A stretch of 64,000 nucleotides of DNA, from NCBI RefSeq assembly GCF_003952485.1, contig NZ_CP034447.1, forward strand, positions 1,922,001 through 1,986,000, read 5' to 3'. The translations under genes and the position numbers were made by a program. This DNA is from Mesorhizobium sp. M1E.F.Ca.ET.045.02.1.1. GTDB taxonomy: Bacteria > Pseudomonadota > Alphaproteobacteria > Rhizobiales > Rhizobiaceae. Shown here piece after piece: positions 16,704 to 25,562 of this stretch (its first letter is position 1; each line of letters begins with the position of its first letter). The notes under the pieces are model-generated. The model saw only the letters and a program-made list of their open reading frames with translations, did not search any database and was not told the DNA's origin.

Positions 16704-17072
16704 TCAGCCGCGCCGGCCGAGCGCGACGCGGACCGAGGCGGTGATGCTCCGAAGCTCAGCCTCGTCCAGCTTCTCGATGCTCTCGGCCAGCAGATTGGCC
16801 AGCTCGGTCGCGGCGGGCGAGAGACCGGACGTGTCGATCCTGACCCTTGGATGCGAGGTTTCGGCGAGGCGGGCCAGGTCCTCGGCATCGTCCCAGATGA
16901 TGTTGAAATAGCCGATGATCTTCTGGATCAGCGTCCAGGTCGGGGCACCGCGGCGGCCGTGTTCCAGCGCCGACAGATAGGCGGCGCTGACGCCGATGGC
17001 CTGAGCCATCGCCTTCTGGCTGACGCCGCGTTCGGCGCGCAGCGCCCGCAGCCTTTCGCCGAACGGGGTCAT
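16704..17072 (-). CDS. XRE-family helix-turn-helix regulator
   Basis: A 122-residue protein with a Cro/CI-type HTH at residues 5-60 (RGVSQKAMAQAIGVSAAYLS). A C-terminal helical region (about 80-120) could mediate oligomerisation. It is the last gene of the minus-strand chain TimA, mltA, smr and this gene; its ATG is 27 bp after the smr stop. Targets unknown. Confidence 0.88.
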   Translation of the reverse strand: MTPFGERLRALRAERGVSQKAMAQAIGVSAAYLSALEHGRRGAPTWTLIQKIIGYFNIIWDDAEDLARLAETSHPRVRIDTSGLSPAATELANLLAESIEKLDEAELRSITASVRVALGRRG

Positions 17073-17099
17073 GCCATCCCCTTGCTCATGACCGCATCC

Positions 17100-17624
17100 T
17101 CATGCGCGCGTGCGCCTCAGCCGGACATAGAGCGCGCCCGAGCCGCCATGGTTGCGGGCGGCATGATCATGGCTGGAGACCAGGTGCCGGAAGGCCGGCG
17201 TCGACAACCAATGCGGCACCGAGCGCCGCAGGATGCCGTCGCCGCCCGAGGACGAGCCCTTGCCGGTGATGACCAGCACATAGCGGATGCCGCCGGCATG
17301 CGCGCGGTGCAGGAAGCTGAGCAGCAGCGAATAGGCCTCGTCCTGCGTCATGCCGTGCAGGTCGACGCGGCCCTCGATCGGCAGCCGGCCTTTCTTCAGT
17401 TTTTCATGCGTCTGGTCGTCCAGCACATGCGAGACGTGCTGTGTCTTCGGCTTAGCGGCAACGGCCGAGACGCCGTTGACCGGCGCCGATGCCGGCACCG
17501 GCTTGGGCTCGATGACATCTGGAATCTCGATGGCGGCCTTGCCTTTCAGCGGCCGGGTCGTCCGCGCCACCAGGTTCCAGAGGATGCGGTCGTCCTCGCT
17601 GAGCTTGTCGTCGCGGCGGGTCAC
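17100..17624 (-). CDS. Smr-domain protein (putative endonuclease)
   Basis: A 174-residue protein whose C-terminal half is a Smr domain. VDLHGMTQDEAYSLLLSF is the LDLHG motif, ITGKGSSSGGDGILRR the conserved TGKG loop, and HGGSGALYVRLRR the C-terminal segment. Smr domains outside MutS2 are nucleases acting on RNA or branched DNA. It uses a GTG start that overlaps the mltA stop (GTGA), so the two are coupled. The N-terminal 90 residues are low-complexity and proline-rich. Confidence 0.88.
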   Translation of the reverse strand: MTRRDDKLSEDDRILWNLVARTTRPLKGKAAIEIPDVIEPKPVPASAPVNGVSAVAAKPKTQHVSHVLDDQTHEKLKKGRLPIEGRVDLHGMTQDEAYSLLLSFLHRAHAGGIRYVLVITGKGSSSGGDGILRRSVPHWLSTPAFRHLVSSHDHAARNHGGSGALYVRLRRTRA

Positions 17625-18727
17625 ATGCGCCCCCGGGTGACCAAGCCGCGCGGAACCAGCGCGTAGAAATCGGCGGCGTTGCGAACCACGCCGGCGATTT
17701 CGCCGGCGGCATCGCCTGAGCCGGCGAAGAGATCGCCGCGCGCCGGACCGGTGATGGCCGAGCCGGTGTCCTGCGCGATCATCAGCCGCCGGAACGGATT
17801 TCCGTCGAAAGCGGTGAGCGTCGGCGCGTCGATATAGAAGGGCGTGCCGAAGGTGTGCAGCAGCCGGTCGACCGCGACGGACCGGCCGGGTGTCAGCGGC
17901 ACTTTGGCGGCGGCGATCGGGCCGAGCGCCGGATCCTCGACCGGCGCCTCGCGGAAGAAGATATAGGAGCGGTTCTGCCAGAGGATCTCGTCGACGCGAT
18001 CCGGATGCGCTTTGAACCAGGCGCGGATCGACTGCATCGTAACTTTTTCCAGTGGGATTTCGCCGATCTCGCTCAGAATCCTGCCTGGACCGGTGAAGCG
18101 CTGGCCGGATTTGGCGGCATAAGTGACCCGGCACAGCCGGCCATCGGTCATCTTCAGCCGGGCCGCGCCCTGCACATGGATGAAGAAGGCGTCGACCTTG
18201 TCGGTAAGCCAGGCAATCTCGAGGTTCCTGCCGGAGAGCGCGCCGCGCTCGATTGCGCCGCGGTCGGGATATTCGACGGGGCCTGCCGGCGTGTCGCGCC
18301 CGAAGGCGAGATAAGGATCCATGCCGGCGGGCCGGTTTTTGTCGTCTATGTCGATGAGGTCGGCCGGGCGGGAAAGCAGCGGCACGACGAACCGCTCCGT
18401 CCTGACCGGCGAGGCCTCGACCTGCGGCTCGTAGAAGCCGGTGACGAGGCCGGCGTCGCCGTTGTCGGCCGGCACCAGCACCGGAACGAAATGACGCTCG
18501 AAGAAAGAGCGCGCCTGCGACCGATTCGCCGGCGAAACGGAACGCGCTTCGGCATAGGTCCCGGCAAAGGCGTTGAAATCGATGCCGAGCGAGCCGGTGC
18601 GGTAAGGCTTGGTCAGCACATGGAAAGCGGAACGTCTGAACGCGGCGAAGGCGGCGAGGTGATCGTCCTCGTCCCAACCGGGCAAGTCGCCGAAGGATTT
18701 TTCGCTGAACGTGGGAAAGAGCGGCAC
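17621..18727 (-). CDS. mltA: Membrane-bound lytic murein transglycosylase A
   Basis: A 368-residue MltA-family enzyme that cleaves peptidoglycan glycan strands to 1,6-anhydro products. The barrel domain carries LVTGFYEPQVEASP and FFIHVQGAARL. The 3D domain holds AQDTGSAITGPARGDLFAG with the catalytic Asp, and then AGVVRNAADFYALVP. No convincing signal peptide is visible (MPLFPTFSEKSFGDLPG), so either export depends on an unrecognised signal or the start lies elsewhere. Followed by smr in overlap. Confidence 0.9.
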   Translation of the reverse strand: MPLFPTFSEKSFGDLPGWDEDDHLAAFAAFRRSAFHVLTKPYRTGSLGIDFNAFAGTYAEARSVSPANRSQARSFFERHFVPVLVPADNGDAGLVTGFYEPQVEASPVRTERFVVPLLSRPADLIDIDDKNRPAGMDPYLAFGRDTPAGPVEYPDRGAIERGALSGRNLEIAWLTDKVDAFFIHVQGAARLKMTDGRLCRVTYAAKSGQRFTGPGRILSEIGEIPLEKVTMQSIRAWFKAHPDRVDEILWQNRSYIFFREAPVEDPALGPIAAAKVPLTPGRSVAVDRLLHTFGTPFYIDAPTLTAFDGNPFRRLMIAQDTGSAITGPARGDLFAGSGDAAGEIAGVVRNAADFYALVPRGLVTRGRM

Positions 18728-18749
18728 GACCGGGCCCCGCCGCTCTGTC

Positions 18750-19457
18750 TCAGTCTTCTTCTTCCGTGGCGACGAGCTTCCAGTTCGGGTCGCGCGAGCG
18801 GGTGTCGCGGAAGAAGGTCCAGACGTCCTTGACCTCGGCGACTTTCTCGGGATCGCCGTCGATGACGGCGCCGACCTTGTCCCGGGTCGCTGAAATCAGC
18901 TCGCTGACGATGCGCAGCGTGATATGCGCCTCGCTGCCCTTCATCTCGGCGGCGACGACATCGACCTTGTCGATGCCGACGAAGGAAGACTGGATCTTTT
19001 CCGATTTCGCCTCGCGTTCGCCGATCGCGGCGGCGAAGCTGTCATAGACTTCGCGCGACAGGAGGTTCTTCAGCGTCTTGCGGTCGCCATCGGCAAAGGC
19101 CATGACGATCATCTCGTAGGCCATCTTGGCGCCGTCGACGAAGGTTTTCGGATCGAAGGACGGATCGCTGTCCTTAATCGTGCGCAGGCCCTTGTTGAGA
19201 TCGCTGTCAGGCTTGGCGAAGGCGTCGATCGCGGCATAGGTCTCGGCCGCCGTCTCGCCCGGCATGCGCTTGCGCGGCAGCGACACCACATTCTCGGATT
19301 TCTGCGCAGCGTCCTGATCGCGCGTGCGGCTCGCCGAATAGGGATCGAAGGGCGGGCGCTCGTTTCCGGTGCGGCGGCCCAGCACGTTGCGCAGTTGGAA
19401 GAAGATCACAACCGCCGCAATCAAGAAGAAAATCGTGCCGAAGTCGAAGAAACCCAT
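18750..19457 (-). CDS. Tim44/TimA-family putative adaptor protein
   Basis: About 235 residues. One N-terminal membrane helix (FDFGTIFFLIAAVVIFFQL) is followed by a polar linker and a C-terminal Tim44-like domain (about 95-235; AYEMIVMAFADGDRKTLKNL, WTFFRDTRSRDPNWKLVAT). In alphaproteobacteria such proteins (TimA) are the relatives of mitochondrial Tim44 and sit at the inner membrane. The start could be six codons earlier (19475). It heads the chain leading to mltA, smr and the XRE gene, and is divergent from fxsA. Confidence 0.9.
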   Translation of the reverse strand: MGFFDFGTIFFLIAAVVIFFQLRNVLGRRTGNERPPFDPYSASRTRDQDAAQKSENVVSLPRKRMPGETAAETYAAIDAFAKPDSDLNKGLRTIKDSDPSFDPKTFVDGAKMAYEMIVMAFADGDRKTLKNLLSREVYDSFAAAIGEREAKSEKIQSSFVGIDKVDVVAAEMKGSEAHITLRIVSELISATRDKVGAVIDGDPEKVAEVKDVWTFFRDTRSRDPNWKLVATEEED

Positions 19458-19669
19458 ATCTTCCGCCAATTCCATCCCTGTCCAGGCCGGACCACCAGAG
19501 CCTCGCCCGGAGGCTCACAAAGGCGGCGGTCGCATAGCATTCAACACCCAAAGCATATAGAACGGCAGGCGCAATCATTCAAATCAAAGGCAGCCATACC
19601 TATCTATTGGCCCCGGTGCCAGCGGCGATTGCCCGCGGGCCCGCAAAAGAGAAAGCGATCGGTCAAGAC

Positions 19670-20164
19670 TTGCGCGTTTCACTCTTCCCGTTGTTCCTGC
19701 TCCTGCTGCCGCTGCTGGAGATCGCCGGCTTCGTCATCGTCGGCCGCGAAGTGGGCGCTTTGGCGACGGTTGCGCTGGTCGTGCTTTCCACGATTGCCGG
19801 CAGCCTGCTGCTTCGCCATCAGGGTTTTGGGGTGATGGCGCGGGTGCGGGCGGAAATGGATGCCGGACGCGACCCCAGCCGCCAGCTCGCGCATGGCGCG
19901 ATGATCGTGCTGGCGGCGATCCTGCTGATCATTCCGGGCTTCATCACCGACATTTTCGCCATCCTGCTGCTCCTGCCGCCTGTGCGCGATCTCGCCTGGC
20001 GGCTGCTGAAGAGCCGCATCGTGATGGCGACGAGCTTCAGCAGCGGCTTTTCCGCCCGCGGCCGCGACAAGGTGATCGATCTCGACGACAGCGACTATTC
20101 GCGCGACGACTACAAGCGCGGGCCGGACCACAATTCCCCTTGGCGTCGGCTGAAAGACGACTAG
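19670..20164 (+). CDS. fxsA: FxsA-family membrane protein
   Basis: About 164 residues with three or four membrane helices (LFPLFLLLLPLLEIAGFVIVG, VALVVLSTIAGSLLLRHQG, MIVLAAILLIIPGFITDIFA) and a charged tail. FxsA relatives affect exclusion of phage T7 from F-plasmid cells; the normal role is unknown. I propose a TTG start at 19670, giving the typical (M)RVSLFPLFLLL N-terminus. There is no ATG nearby, and a TTG at 19607 would add 21 residues. Confidence 0.85.
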   Translation: MRVSLFPLFLLLLPLLEIAGFVIVGREVGALATVALVVLSTIAGSLLLRHQGFGVMARVRAEMDAGRDPSRQLAHGAMIVLAAILLIIPGFITDIFAILLLLPPVRDLAWRLLKSRIVMATSFSSGFSARGRDKVIDLDDSDYSRDDYKRGPDHNSPWRRLKDD

Positions 20165-20192
20165 GTCTGGATGTAGGCTCGTCTGCTATCTC

Positions 20193-20237
20193 GTGCACGT
20201 CATTGCCCGGAACCGCCGCGCAGTCTGGACGACCTGC
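20193..20237. repeat. Family C palindrome, degenerate copy
   Basis: GCACGTCATTGCCCGGAACC and its partner GTCTGGACGACCTGC keep the layout of the two following copies but have diverged in both arms. Confidence 0.45.
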
Positions 20238-20251
20238 AGTTTTTGCCTGAC

Positions 20252-20296
20252 GCATGTCGTTACCCCAAAACCGCTACGCACTTTTGGGCGACATGC
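20252..20296. repeat. Family C palindrome, copy 1 of a tandem pair
   Basis: GCATGTCGTTACCCCAAAAC at one end and CTTTTGGGCGACATGC at the other make a 45-bp imperfect palindrome. With its neighbours it fills most of the 290-bp gap upstream of secB. Confidence 0.75.
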
Positions 20297-20310
20297 GGTT
20301 CTTGCATGAC

Positions 20311-20355
20311 GCATGTCGTTATCCCAAAACCGCTACGCACTTTTGGGCGACATGC
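20311..20355. repeat. Family C palindrome, copy 2 of a tandem pair
   Basis: It is nearly identical to the copy at 20252, in the same orientation, 59 bp apart start to start. This is only the 3' palindrome of the 105-bp element seen at 16590 and 56694. Confidence 0.75.
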
Positions 20356-20454
20356 GTGACGGCGGCAAAACTTGTCTTGTCATGCCGACCATGGTAGCGA
20401 ACCCCCGATTTCAATCCGGTCAGCAATGCTGCCCAGGCAAAAGGACAAAGGCTC

Positions 20455-20955
20455 ATGGCCAGCAACGATGACGCCGCGGCAGGCGCCGCCAACGGCAACG
20501 GCAACCAGGCACAGCCCTCGCTCAACGTGCTTGCCCAGTATGTGAAGGACCTGTCCTTCGAAAGCCCCGGCGCGCCGAATTCGCTGCGCGGCCGCGACAA
20601 GGCGCCCGGCATCGCCATCAATGTCAACGTCAACGCCAACCCGCTTTCGGACAAGCAGTTCGATGTCAATCTCACGTTGAACGCCAAGGCCTCCTTCGAC
20701 CAGGAAGTGCTGTTCAACGTCGAGCTGGTCTATGGCGGCGTCTTCGCCATCAGCGGTTTCCCGCAGGAGCACATGCTGCCGATCCTGTTCATCGAATGCC
20801 CGCGGCTGCTGTTCCCCTTCGCCCGCCAGATCATCGCCGACGCCACCCGCAACGGCGGCTTCCCGCCGCTGATGCTCGACCCGATCGATTTCGCGCAGAT
20901 GTTCCAGCAGCGCATCGCCGAGGACCAGGCCGCGGCGAAGGTCCAGGTGAGCTGA
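20455..20955 (+). CDS. secB: Protein-export chaperone SecB
   Basis: A 166-residue cytoplasmic tetrameric chaperone that holds preproteins unfolded and hands them to Sec[20 protein letters not shown] is the SecB N-terminal signature, [12 protein letters not shown] the central beta region, and [19 protein letters not shown] plus [13 protein letters not shown] the C-terminal conserved part. It is monocistronic, with a strong terminator downstream. Confidence 0.96.
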   Translation: MASNDDAAAGAANGNGNQAQPSLNVLAQYVKDLSFESPGAPNSLRGRDKAPGIAINVNVNANPLSDKQFDVNLTLNAKASFDQEVLFNVELVYGGVFAISGFPQEHMLPILFIECPRLLFPFARQIIADATRNGGFPPLMLDPIDFAQMFQQRIAEDQAAAKVQVS

Positions 20956-20983
20956 GAAAGGCTCTGCCGCACCCCTTATCAGA

Positions 20984-21009
20984 AGCCCGGCCGCGTGCCG
21001 GGCTTTTTT
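20984..21009 (+). terminator. Rho-independent terminator of secB
   Basis: AGCCCGGC, a five-base loop, GCCGGGCT, then TTTTTTG: a perfect 8-bp GC-rich stem with a T6 tract, 29 bp after the secB stop. Confidence 0.88.
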
Positions 21010-21069
21010 GTTAGTCAGGCCCTGCGAGCAGTCGCCGACGCTCGCGATTGGCCGTGCCCGTCTTGCCGG

Positions 21070-21230
21070 TCGTCATTCTGGGGCGGAGCACGGAGCGGAG
21101 CGACGCGCGCAGACCCTAGAATCCATGCCGTTATGCTAAGGCGTTGCTGCGCTTACAGAATTCTGCACCGTTGCACTCTACGGCGAGGGTCACGGCATGG
21201 ATACTCGGGTCAAGCCCGAGTATGACGAAG
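21070..21230. repeat. Family F inverted-repeat element
   Basis: The outer ends CGTCATTCTGGGG and CCCGAGTATGACGA are inverted relatives. Inside, ATCCATGCCGT (21121) and ACGGCATGGAT (21192) form a perfect 11-bp pair, and ACTCGGGTCAAGCCCGAGT is a tight hairpin. With the secB terminator it fills the 322-bp gap between convergent secB and dnaQ. Single copy in the window. Confidence 0.55.
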
Positions 21231-21277
21231 GGATGGGCGATTCGGCTGATCTCCAACGTCGGCGCCAGAGCGCCCGC

Positions 21278-21985
21278 TCAACCCGCGACCGCCACCTTCA
21301 ACCACAGCGCCTTCTCGCCGAGCGTGCCGACAAGACCGGCATGAGCGGCCCGATCCGCCTCGGTCAGCCTCGGCGGCAGGGCGATCGGCCTTGCGCCGAT
21401 CGAGATGTCGATGTCTGCCACCTCGCCGGCACCGTTCATCTGGATCGCGACGGCGTCGAGGACAAGAGCCGCCTGCTTGCCGCCGATGAGCTCGATATAG
21501 ACCTCGGCCAGCAATTCGGAGTCGAGCAGCGCGCCGTGCTTGGTGCGTCGGGTGTTGTCGATGCCGTAGCGCCGGCAGAGCGCATCCAGCGAATTCGGGC
21601 CCATCGGATGCTTGCGGCGCGCGAGCGCCAGCGTGTCGACGACGCGGGCGCCGTCGATGGCCGGATGGCCGAGCCGGCCGAATTCGAGATTGAGGAAGCC
21701 GATGTCGAACGTGGCGTTGTGGGCGATCAGCTTGGCGCCGTCGGTGAAGGCCAGCCACTCCTCCACGACTTCCGTGAAGGTCGGCTTGCCGACCAGGTCG
21801 GCGGCGCTGATGCCGTGCACGGCCTGCGCCTCGGCATGAATCGCGCGCCCTTGCGGATTGATGAATTTGTGGAAGGTGCGGCCGGTCGGGAAGCGGTTGA
21901 CCAGCTCGACGCCGCCGAGCTCGATAATGCGGTCGTCGCGCAAATCGAGGCCGGTGGTTTCCGTATCGAAGATGATCTCACGCAT
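21278..21985 (-). CDS. dnaQ: DNA polymerase III epsilon subunit (3'-5' proofreading exonuclease)
   Basis: A 235-residue DEDDh exonuclease. Exo I is FDTETTGLD, Exo II LIAHNATFDIGFLN and Exo III HGALLDSELLAEVY. It removes misincorporated nucleotides as part of the polymerase III core. Last gene of the chain maf, aroE, coaE, dnaQ on the minus strand, 74 bp after coaE. This order is typical of the origin-proximal region in Rhizobiales. Confidence 0.95.
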   Translation of the reverse strand: MREIIFDTETTGLDLRDDRIIELGGVELVNRFPTGRTFHKFINPQGRAIHAEAQAVHGISAADLVGKPTFTEVVEEWLAFTDGAKLIAHNATFDIGFLNLEFGRLGHPAIDGARVVDTLALARRKHPMGPNSLDALCRRYGIDNTRRTKHGALLDSELLAEVYIELIGGKQAALVLDAVAIQMNGAGEVADIDISIGARPIALPPRLTEADRAAHAGLVGTLGEKALWLKVAVAG

Positions 21986-22059
21986 TCGAATCAGTCCGCT
22001 CCAAAGAGCAGAATCATAAACCAGAACAAAATGGCAATGGGGACTGCTGACAGCAAGAG

Positions 22060-22656
22060 TCAGGAGCGAGCCTTATCCCCTGTCAGTTCGCTGACGATCG
22101 CCTCGACCGCCCGGCGCGCCGCATCGAAGCCTTGCCCGGTGTCGACGATGAAATCGGCCTGGCGGCGCTTTTCCGTGTCCGGCACCTGCTTGGCGAGGAT
22201 GGCTTCGAATTTAGCCGCGCTCATGCCGGGCCGCGCCAGCACCCGGGCACGCTGGATCTCGGCCGGCGCGGTGACGACCACGACCTTGTCGACGCGGTTG
22301 CGGCCGCCGGTCTCGAACAAAAGCGGGATGTCGAGCACAGCGATCGGCGCGCCGGCGGCGCGATGCAGGCCAAGAAACGCATCGGCGTCGGCGCGGACCA
22401 GCGGATGGATGATCGCCTCCAGCTTCTTCAGCGCGGCGGGATCGCCCAACACCTTTTCCGCCAGCCTGGCACGATCGACCACGCCCGCTTTCGTCGTGCC
22501 GGGGAACGCCGCTTCGACCAGCGGCGCGGCCTTGCCTGAGTAAAGACGATGCACGGTCTCGTCGGAATCGTGGACCGGCACGCCGGCATCGGCGAACATC
22601 TTCGCCGTGGTCGACTTGCCCATGCCGATCGATCCGGTGAGGCCGAGCACGATCAT
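22060..22656 (-). CDS. coaE: Dephospho-CoA kinase
   Basis: A 198-residue P-loop kinase for the last step of coenzyme A synthesis (3'-phosphorylation of dephospho-CoA). [16 protein letters not shown] is the Walker A motif at the N-terminus; [20 protein letters not shown] is the CoA-binding core. I chose MIVLGLTG; an ATG three codons earlier (22665) is possible. It begins just 3' of aroE in the same operon. Confidence 0.95.
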   Translation of the reverse strand: MIVLGLTGSIGMGKSTTAKMFADAGVPVHDSDETVHRLYSGKAAPLVEAAFPGTTKAGVVDRARLAEKVLGDPAALKKLEAIIHPLVRADADAFLGLHRAAGAPIAVLDIPLLFETGGRNRVDKVVVVTAPAEIQRARVLARPGMSAAKFEAILAKQVPDTEKRRQADFIVDTGQGFDAARRAVEAIVSELTGDKARS

Positions 22657-22666
22657 GGCTGCCATC

Positions 22667-23500
22667 TCAATGCGCTTCGATGTCGGCGACGATCATGCGC
22701 CGCAGCTCGGGCGTGACCTCCGGCCGCTTGCCGAACCAGCGCTCGAAACCGGGCACGGCCTGATGCAGCAGCATGCCGAGACCATCGACCGTCTTCAGGC
22801 CGCGAGCCCTGGCGGCGGCAAGCAACGGCGTTTCCAACGGCACATAGACGATGTCGGTGACGATGGCATGGCCGGGCAGACCCGCCGGATCGGCGGCGAG
22901 CGTCTCGTTGCCGTGCATGCCGAGGGCCGTGGTGTTGACGAGCAGGCCGGCATCGGCAAGCAGTTCGCCGACGGCGCCGGCGCCATGCGCGGAAACACCG
23001 GCGCCGAAGCGGTCGGAAAGTTCCCGCGCCCTCGCCAGCGTGCGGTTGACGATGCGGATGTCCTTCACGCCGCGGGCCTTCAGCGCGTGGATGACCGCCC
23101 GGGACGCGCCGCCTGCGCCCAGCACCACGGCCGGGCCATTGCCCGCCCAGCCCGGCGCGTAGTCATCGAGATTGCCGGCAAAGCCGAGACCATCGGTGTT
23201 GCCGCCCCACAAGACGCCATCTTCCAGCCACAGCGTGTTGACCGCGCCGATCGCTTCAGCCGCCTCGTCGCGGCGCTCGACCAAGGCAAAGGCGGCTTCC
23301 TTGTGCGGGATGGTGACGTTGCCGCCGCGGTAGCCATTCTCGCCGAGCGATTTCAGGAACGCCGCGAAATCCTCCGGCACGACATCGATCGCCCGATAGC
23401 TGCCGTCGATGCCGTATTTCGCCAGCCAGTAGCCGTGGATCTTCGGCGAACGCGAATGCGCGATCGGATGTCCGGTGACGAAGGCCTTTTTCTCAACCAT
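22667..23500 (-). CDS. aroE: Shikimate dehydrogenase
   Basis: A 277-residue NADP-dependent enzyme (3-dehydroshikimate to shikimate, aromatic amino-acid pathway). [17 protein letters not shown] binds shikimate, [11 protein letters not shown] holds the catalytic Lys, and [14 protein letters not shown] is the dinucleotide-binding loop followed by [10 protein letters not shown]. Its start overlaps the maf stop by 8 bp, so the two are translationally coupled. Confidence 0.96.
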   Translation of the reverse strand: MVEKKAFVTGHPIAHSRSPKIHGYWLAKYGIDGSYRAIDVVPEDFAAFLKSLGENGYRGGNVTIPHKEAAFALVERRDEAAEAIGAVNTLWLEDGVLWGGNTDGLGFAGNLDDYAPGWAGNGPAVVLGAGGASRAVIHALKARGVKDIRIVNRTLARARELSDRFGAGVSAHGAGAVGELLADAGLLVNTTALGMHGNETLAADPAGLPGHAIVTDIVYVPLETPLLAAARARGLKTVDGLGMLLHQAVPGFERWFGKRPEVTPELRRMIVADIEAH

Positions 23501-24092
23501 CGATCGCCCCCAGCGCGCGCAGCTCCTTCAGCAGCGGCAGCAGCGGCAGCCCAACGATGGTGAAATAATCGCCTTCGATTTTTTCGAAGAGCTGGATGCC
23601 CTCGCTCTCGATCTGATAGGCGCCGACGCTTGCCAGCGCCTTGGCGCCGACGCGCGCCAGGTGCCGGCCGATAAAGGCGGGATCGAGCTTGCGCATGGTG
23701 AGGCTGACGACGCCGACATGCCGCCACAGCACCTCGCCGTCGCGGCAGAGCACCGCCGCGCTGTTCAGCTGATGCGTCTTGCCCGACAAAGCCAGGAGAT
23801 GGCTGCGCGCTCCTTCCATGTCGGCCGGCTTGTGGAAGATTTCGTCGCCGAGCGACAGCGTCTGATCGCAGCCGAGCACCAGCGCGCCAGGCCTGCGTTC
23901 GCTGACTTCGGTCGCCTTGGCTTCGGCAAGGATCGAAGCGACATCTTCGGGAGACACGCCGCTGTCTTGCAAGGGCGCCTCGAGCGCGCGCTCGTCGACA
24001 TCGGCCGGAACAGCCTCGATGTCGAGCCCGGCATTGACGAGCATCGCCTTACGGAACAGGCTGCCCGAAGCGAGGATGATTTTCTCGGCCAT
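23493..24092 (-). CDS. maf: Maf-family nucleotide pyrophosphatase
   Basis: A 199-residue Maf/HAM1-fold protein. [18 protein letters not shown] is the substrate loop, [17 protein letters not shown] the conserved central motif, and [15 protein letters not shown] the C-terminal signature. Maf proteins hydrolyse dTTP, UTP or modified NTPs. First gene of maf-aroE-coaE-dnaQ. The variant central motif (CDQT) is usual for the alphaproteobacterial Maf near aroE. Confidence 0.93.
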   Translation of the reverse strand: MAEKIILASGSLFRKAMLVNAGLDIEAVPADVDERALEAPLQDSGVSPEDVASILAEAKATEVSERRPGALVLGCDQTLSLGDEIFHKPADMEGARSHLLALSGKTHQLNSAAVLCRDGEVLWRHVGVVSLTMRKLDPAFIGRHLARVGAKALASVGAYQIESEGIQLFEKIEGDYFTIVGLPLLPLLKELRALGAIDG

Positions 24093-24124
24093 GCTGGTTC
24101 ACCCAACGGTTGCGATCCGTCCAG

Positions 24125-24306
24125 CACCCCTCATCCGTCTCGGCGCTGTGCGCCGAGCCACCTTCTCCCACAAGGGGAGAAGGAAAGTCCTGCGCTGACG
24201 CCGCTGCAAATCGCCACCTGGCGGTATCTGCGGGACGCCGGCGCCACGTTCTTCCTTCTCCCCTTGTGGGAGAAGGTGGCCGAGCGAAGCTCGGTCGGAT
24301 GAGGGG
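24125..24306. repeat. Family B palindromic repeat, outward CCCCTCATCC arms
   Basis: The outer ends are CACCCCTCATCCGTC and GGATGAGGGGTG; the inner ends are AAGGGGAGAAGG and CCTTCTCCCCTT, opposite to the copy at 12873. The arms carry TCGGCGCTGTGCGCCGA and CCGAGCGAAGCTCGG hairpins, different in sequence but both fully paired. Located between ppsR and maf. Confidence 0.8.
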
Positions 24307-24339
24307 TGTTGGACGGGGTGCTCACTTATATCGCCTGCC

Positions 24340-25161
24340 CTAGCGCGTCTTCCCCCGCAGGGCAACGATGGCCGCGGCCGTTTCCTCGATCGAGCGCCGG
24401 CTGACGTCTATCATCGGCCAGCCATGTTTCGTGCAGAGCTGGCGCGCATAGGCGAGTTCTTCGTTGATCGCGGCGCGGTCGATATAGTCGGTCGACACAT
24501 AGGGGGCGGTGTTGCCGAGGATGCGGTTCTGGCGCACATGCGAGATGCGCTCGGCGGTCGCGACCAGGCCGACGATCAGCGGCGTCTTGGCGGCGATCAG
24601 GCTTTCGGGCAGCGGCACCCCGAGCACGATCGGGATGTTGGCCGTCTTGATGCCGCGATTGGCGAGATAGATGCTGGTCGGCGTCTTCGAGGTGCGCGAG
24701 ATGCCGATCAGCACGATATCGGCGTCGTCCATATTGGCCGGCAGTTGGCCGTCGTCATGCTCCATGGTGAAGTTCAGCGCATCGATGCGGCGGAAATATT
24801 CGGCGTCGAGGACATGCTGGGCGCCGACACGCCGGCCGGCCGGGGTGCCGAGATAGGACTGGAAGACGGCGAGCACGGGCTCCAGCACCGACACGCAAGG
24901 CAGGCCCATGGCCGCGCAGCGCTCGTCGATGCTGCGCGCGAGCTTCTGGTCGACGACGGTATAGAGAATGATGCCCGGCTCCTCCTCGATGTCCTCGAAC
25001 ACCTTGGCGACCTGCTTTTCCGTGCGGATCAGCGGATAGATGTGCTCGATGGCGCGCGCATCCTTGTACTGCGCGGACGCCGCGCGGCCGGCCGCCAGCA
25101 GCGTTTCGCCGGTGGCGTCGGAAATCAGGTGCAGATGAAAGAAGCTTTGGGGTTTGTTCAC
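24340..25161 (-). CDS. ppsR: Pyruvate, phosphate dikinase/PEP synthase regulatory protein
   Basis: A 273-residue DUF299 bifunctional kinase/phosphorylase that controls PPDK or PEP synthase by reversible Thr phosphorylation with ADP and Pi. [16 protein letters not shown] is the N-terminal signature and [17 protein letters not shown] the P-loop-like motif. The best start is a GTG giving (M)NKPQSFFHL; an upstream in-frame start would add 45 implausible residues. In alphaproteobacteria this gene flanks the hemE-linked chromosomal origin. Confidence 0.93.
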   Translation of the reverse strand: MNKPQSFFHLHLISDATGETLLAAGRAASAQYKDARAIEHIYPLIRTEKQVAKVFEDIEEEPGIILYTVVDQKLARSIDERCAAMGLPCVSVLEPVLAVFQSYLGTPAGRRVGAQHVLDAEYFRRIDALNFTMEHDDGQLPANMDDADIVLIGISRTSKTPTSIYLANRGIKTANIPIVLGVPLPESLIAAKTPLIVGLVATAERISHVRQNRILGNTAPYVSTDYIDRAAINEELAYARQLCTKHGWPMIDVSRRSIEETAAAIVALRGKTR

Positions 25162-25188
25162 AAGGGTCGGTTCCGGGCTGTGGGTGAT

Positions 25189-25540
25189 TGTGGACAAGGT
25201 CGGACAAGAACACAGGGGCGCTGAAGGCGACTGTATCAGATGGCACCTTGTCCACAATTCGCCCTGCTGTAGGCTTTGTCGGGGCGCTGGGGACAAAACT
25301 GGGGATCAACTTTTCTTGGTCCGCATCGTCCACAGTGCCGAATTCGGAACAAGGGCGCCAACCCGCTGACTCAAAAGCCTGAATCCGGTTCTTCCCCAGA
25401 CCCCTCCAATGTGCGAATGAAGCCGCGCGACAATATGCTGACTGGCCTTTTCGAGCGGCAGGCGGGACAGGTCGCAACCACCACAACCAACAGACTCTTA
25501 GAATCAGAAGACTCTTCTAAAATAGATATTTGATTTAAGA
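25189..25540. other. Probable chromosomal replication origin (oriC)
   Basis: The 401-bp gap between divergent ppsR and hemE. DnaA-box-like 9-mers: TGTGGACAA (25189-25197) and its inverse TTGTCCACA (25248-25256), each one base from TTATCCACA; a weaker TCGTCCACA (25326-25334); and TGGGGACAA-type boxes near 25290. An AT-rich stretch (25494-25540) with a direct repeat of AGACTCTT could be the unwinding element. Five GANTC sites (25368, 25381, 25493, 25501, 25510) fit CcrM control. Origins of Caulobacter and Sinorhizobium are known next to hemE. Confidence 0.75.
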
Positions 25541-25562
25541 GCCCCCAAGGATCGAACGCTGT

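Noticed and set aside
18924..19835. A plus-strand frame of 303 codons spanning TimA and the start of fxsA
   Set aside because: Antisense to the Tim44-type gene; the fxsA part is read in the wrong frame.
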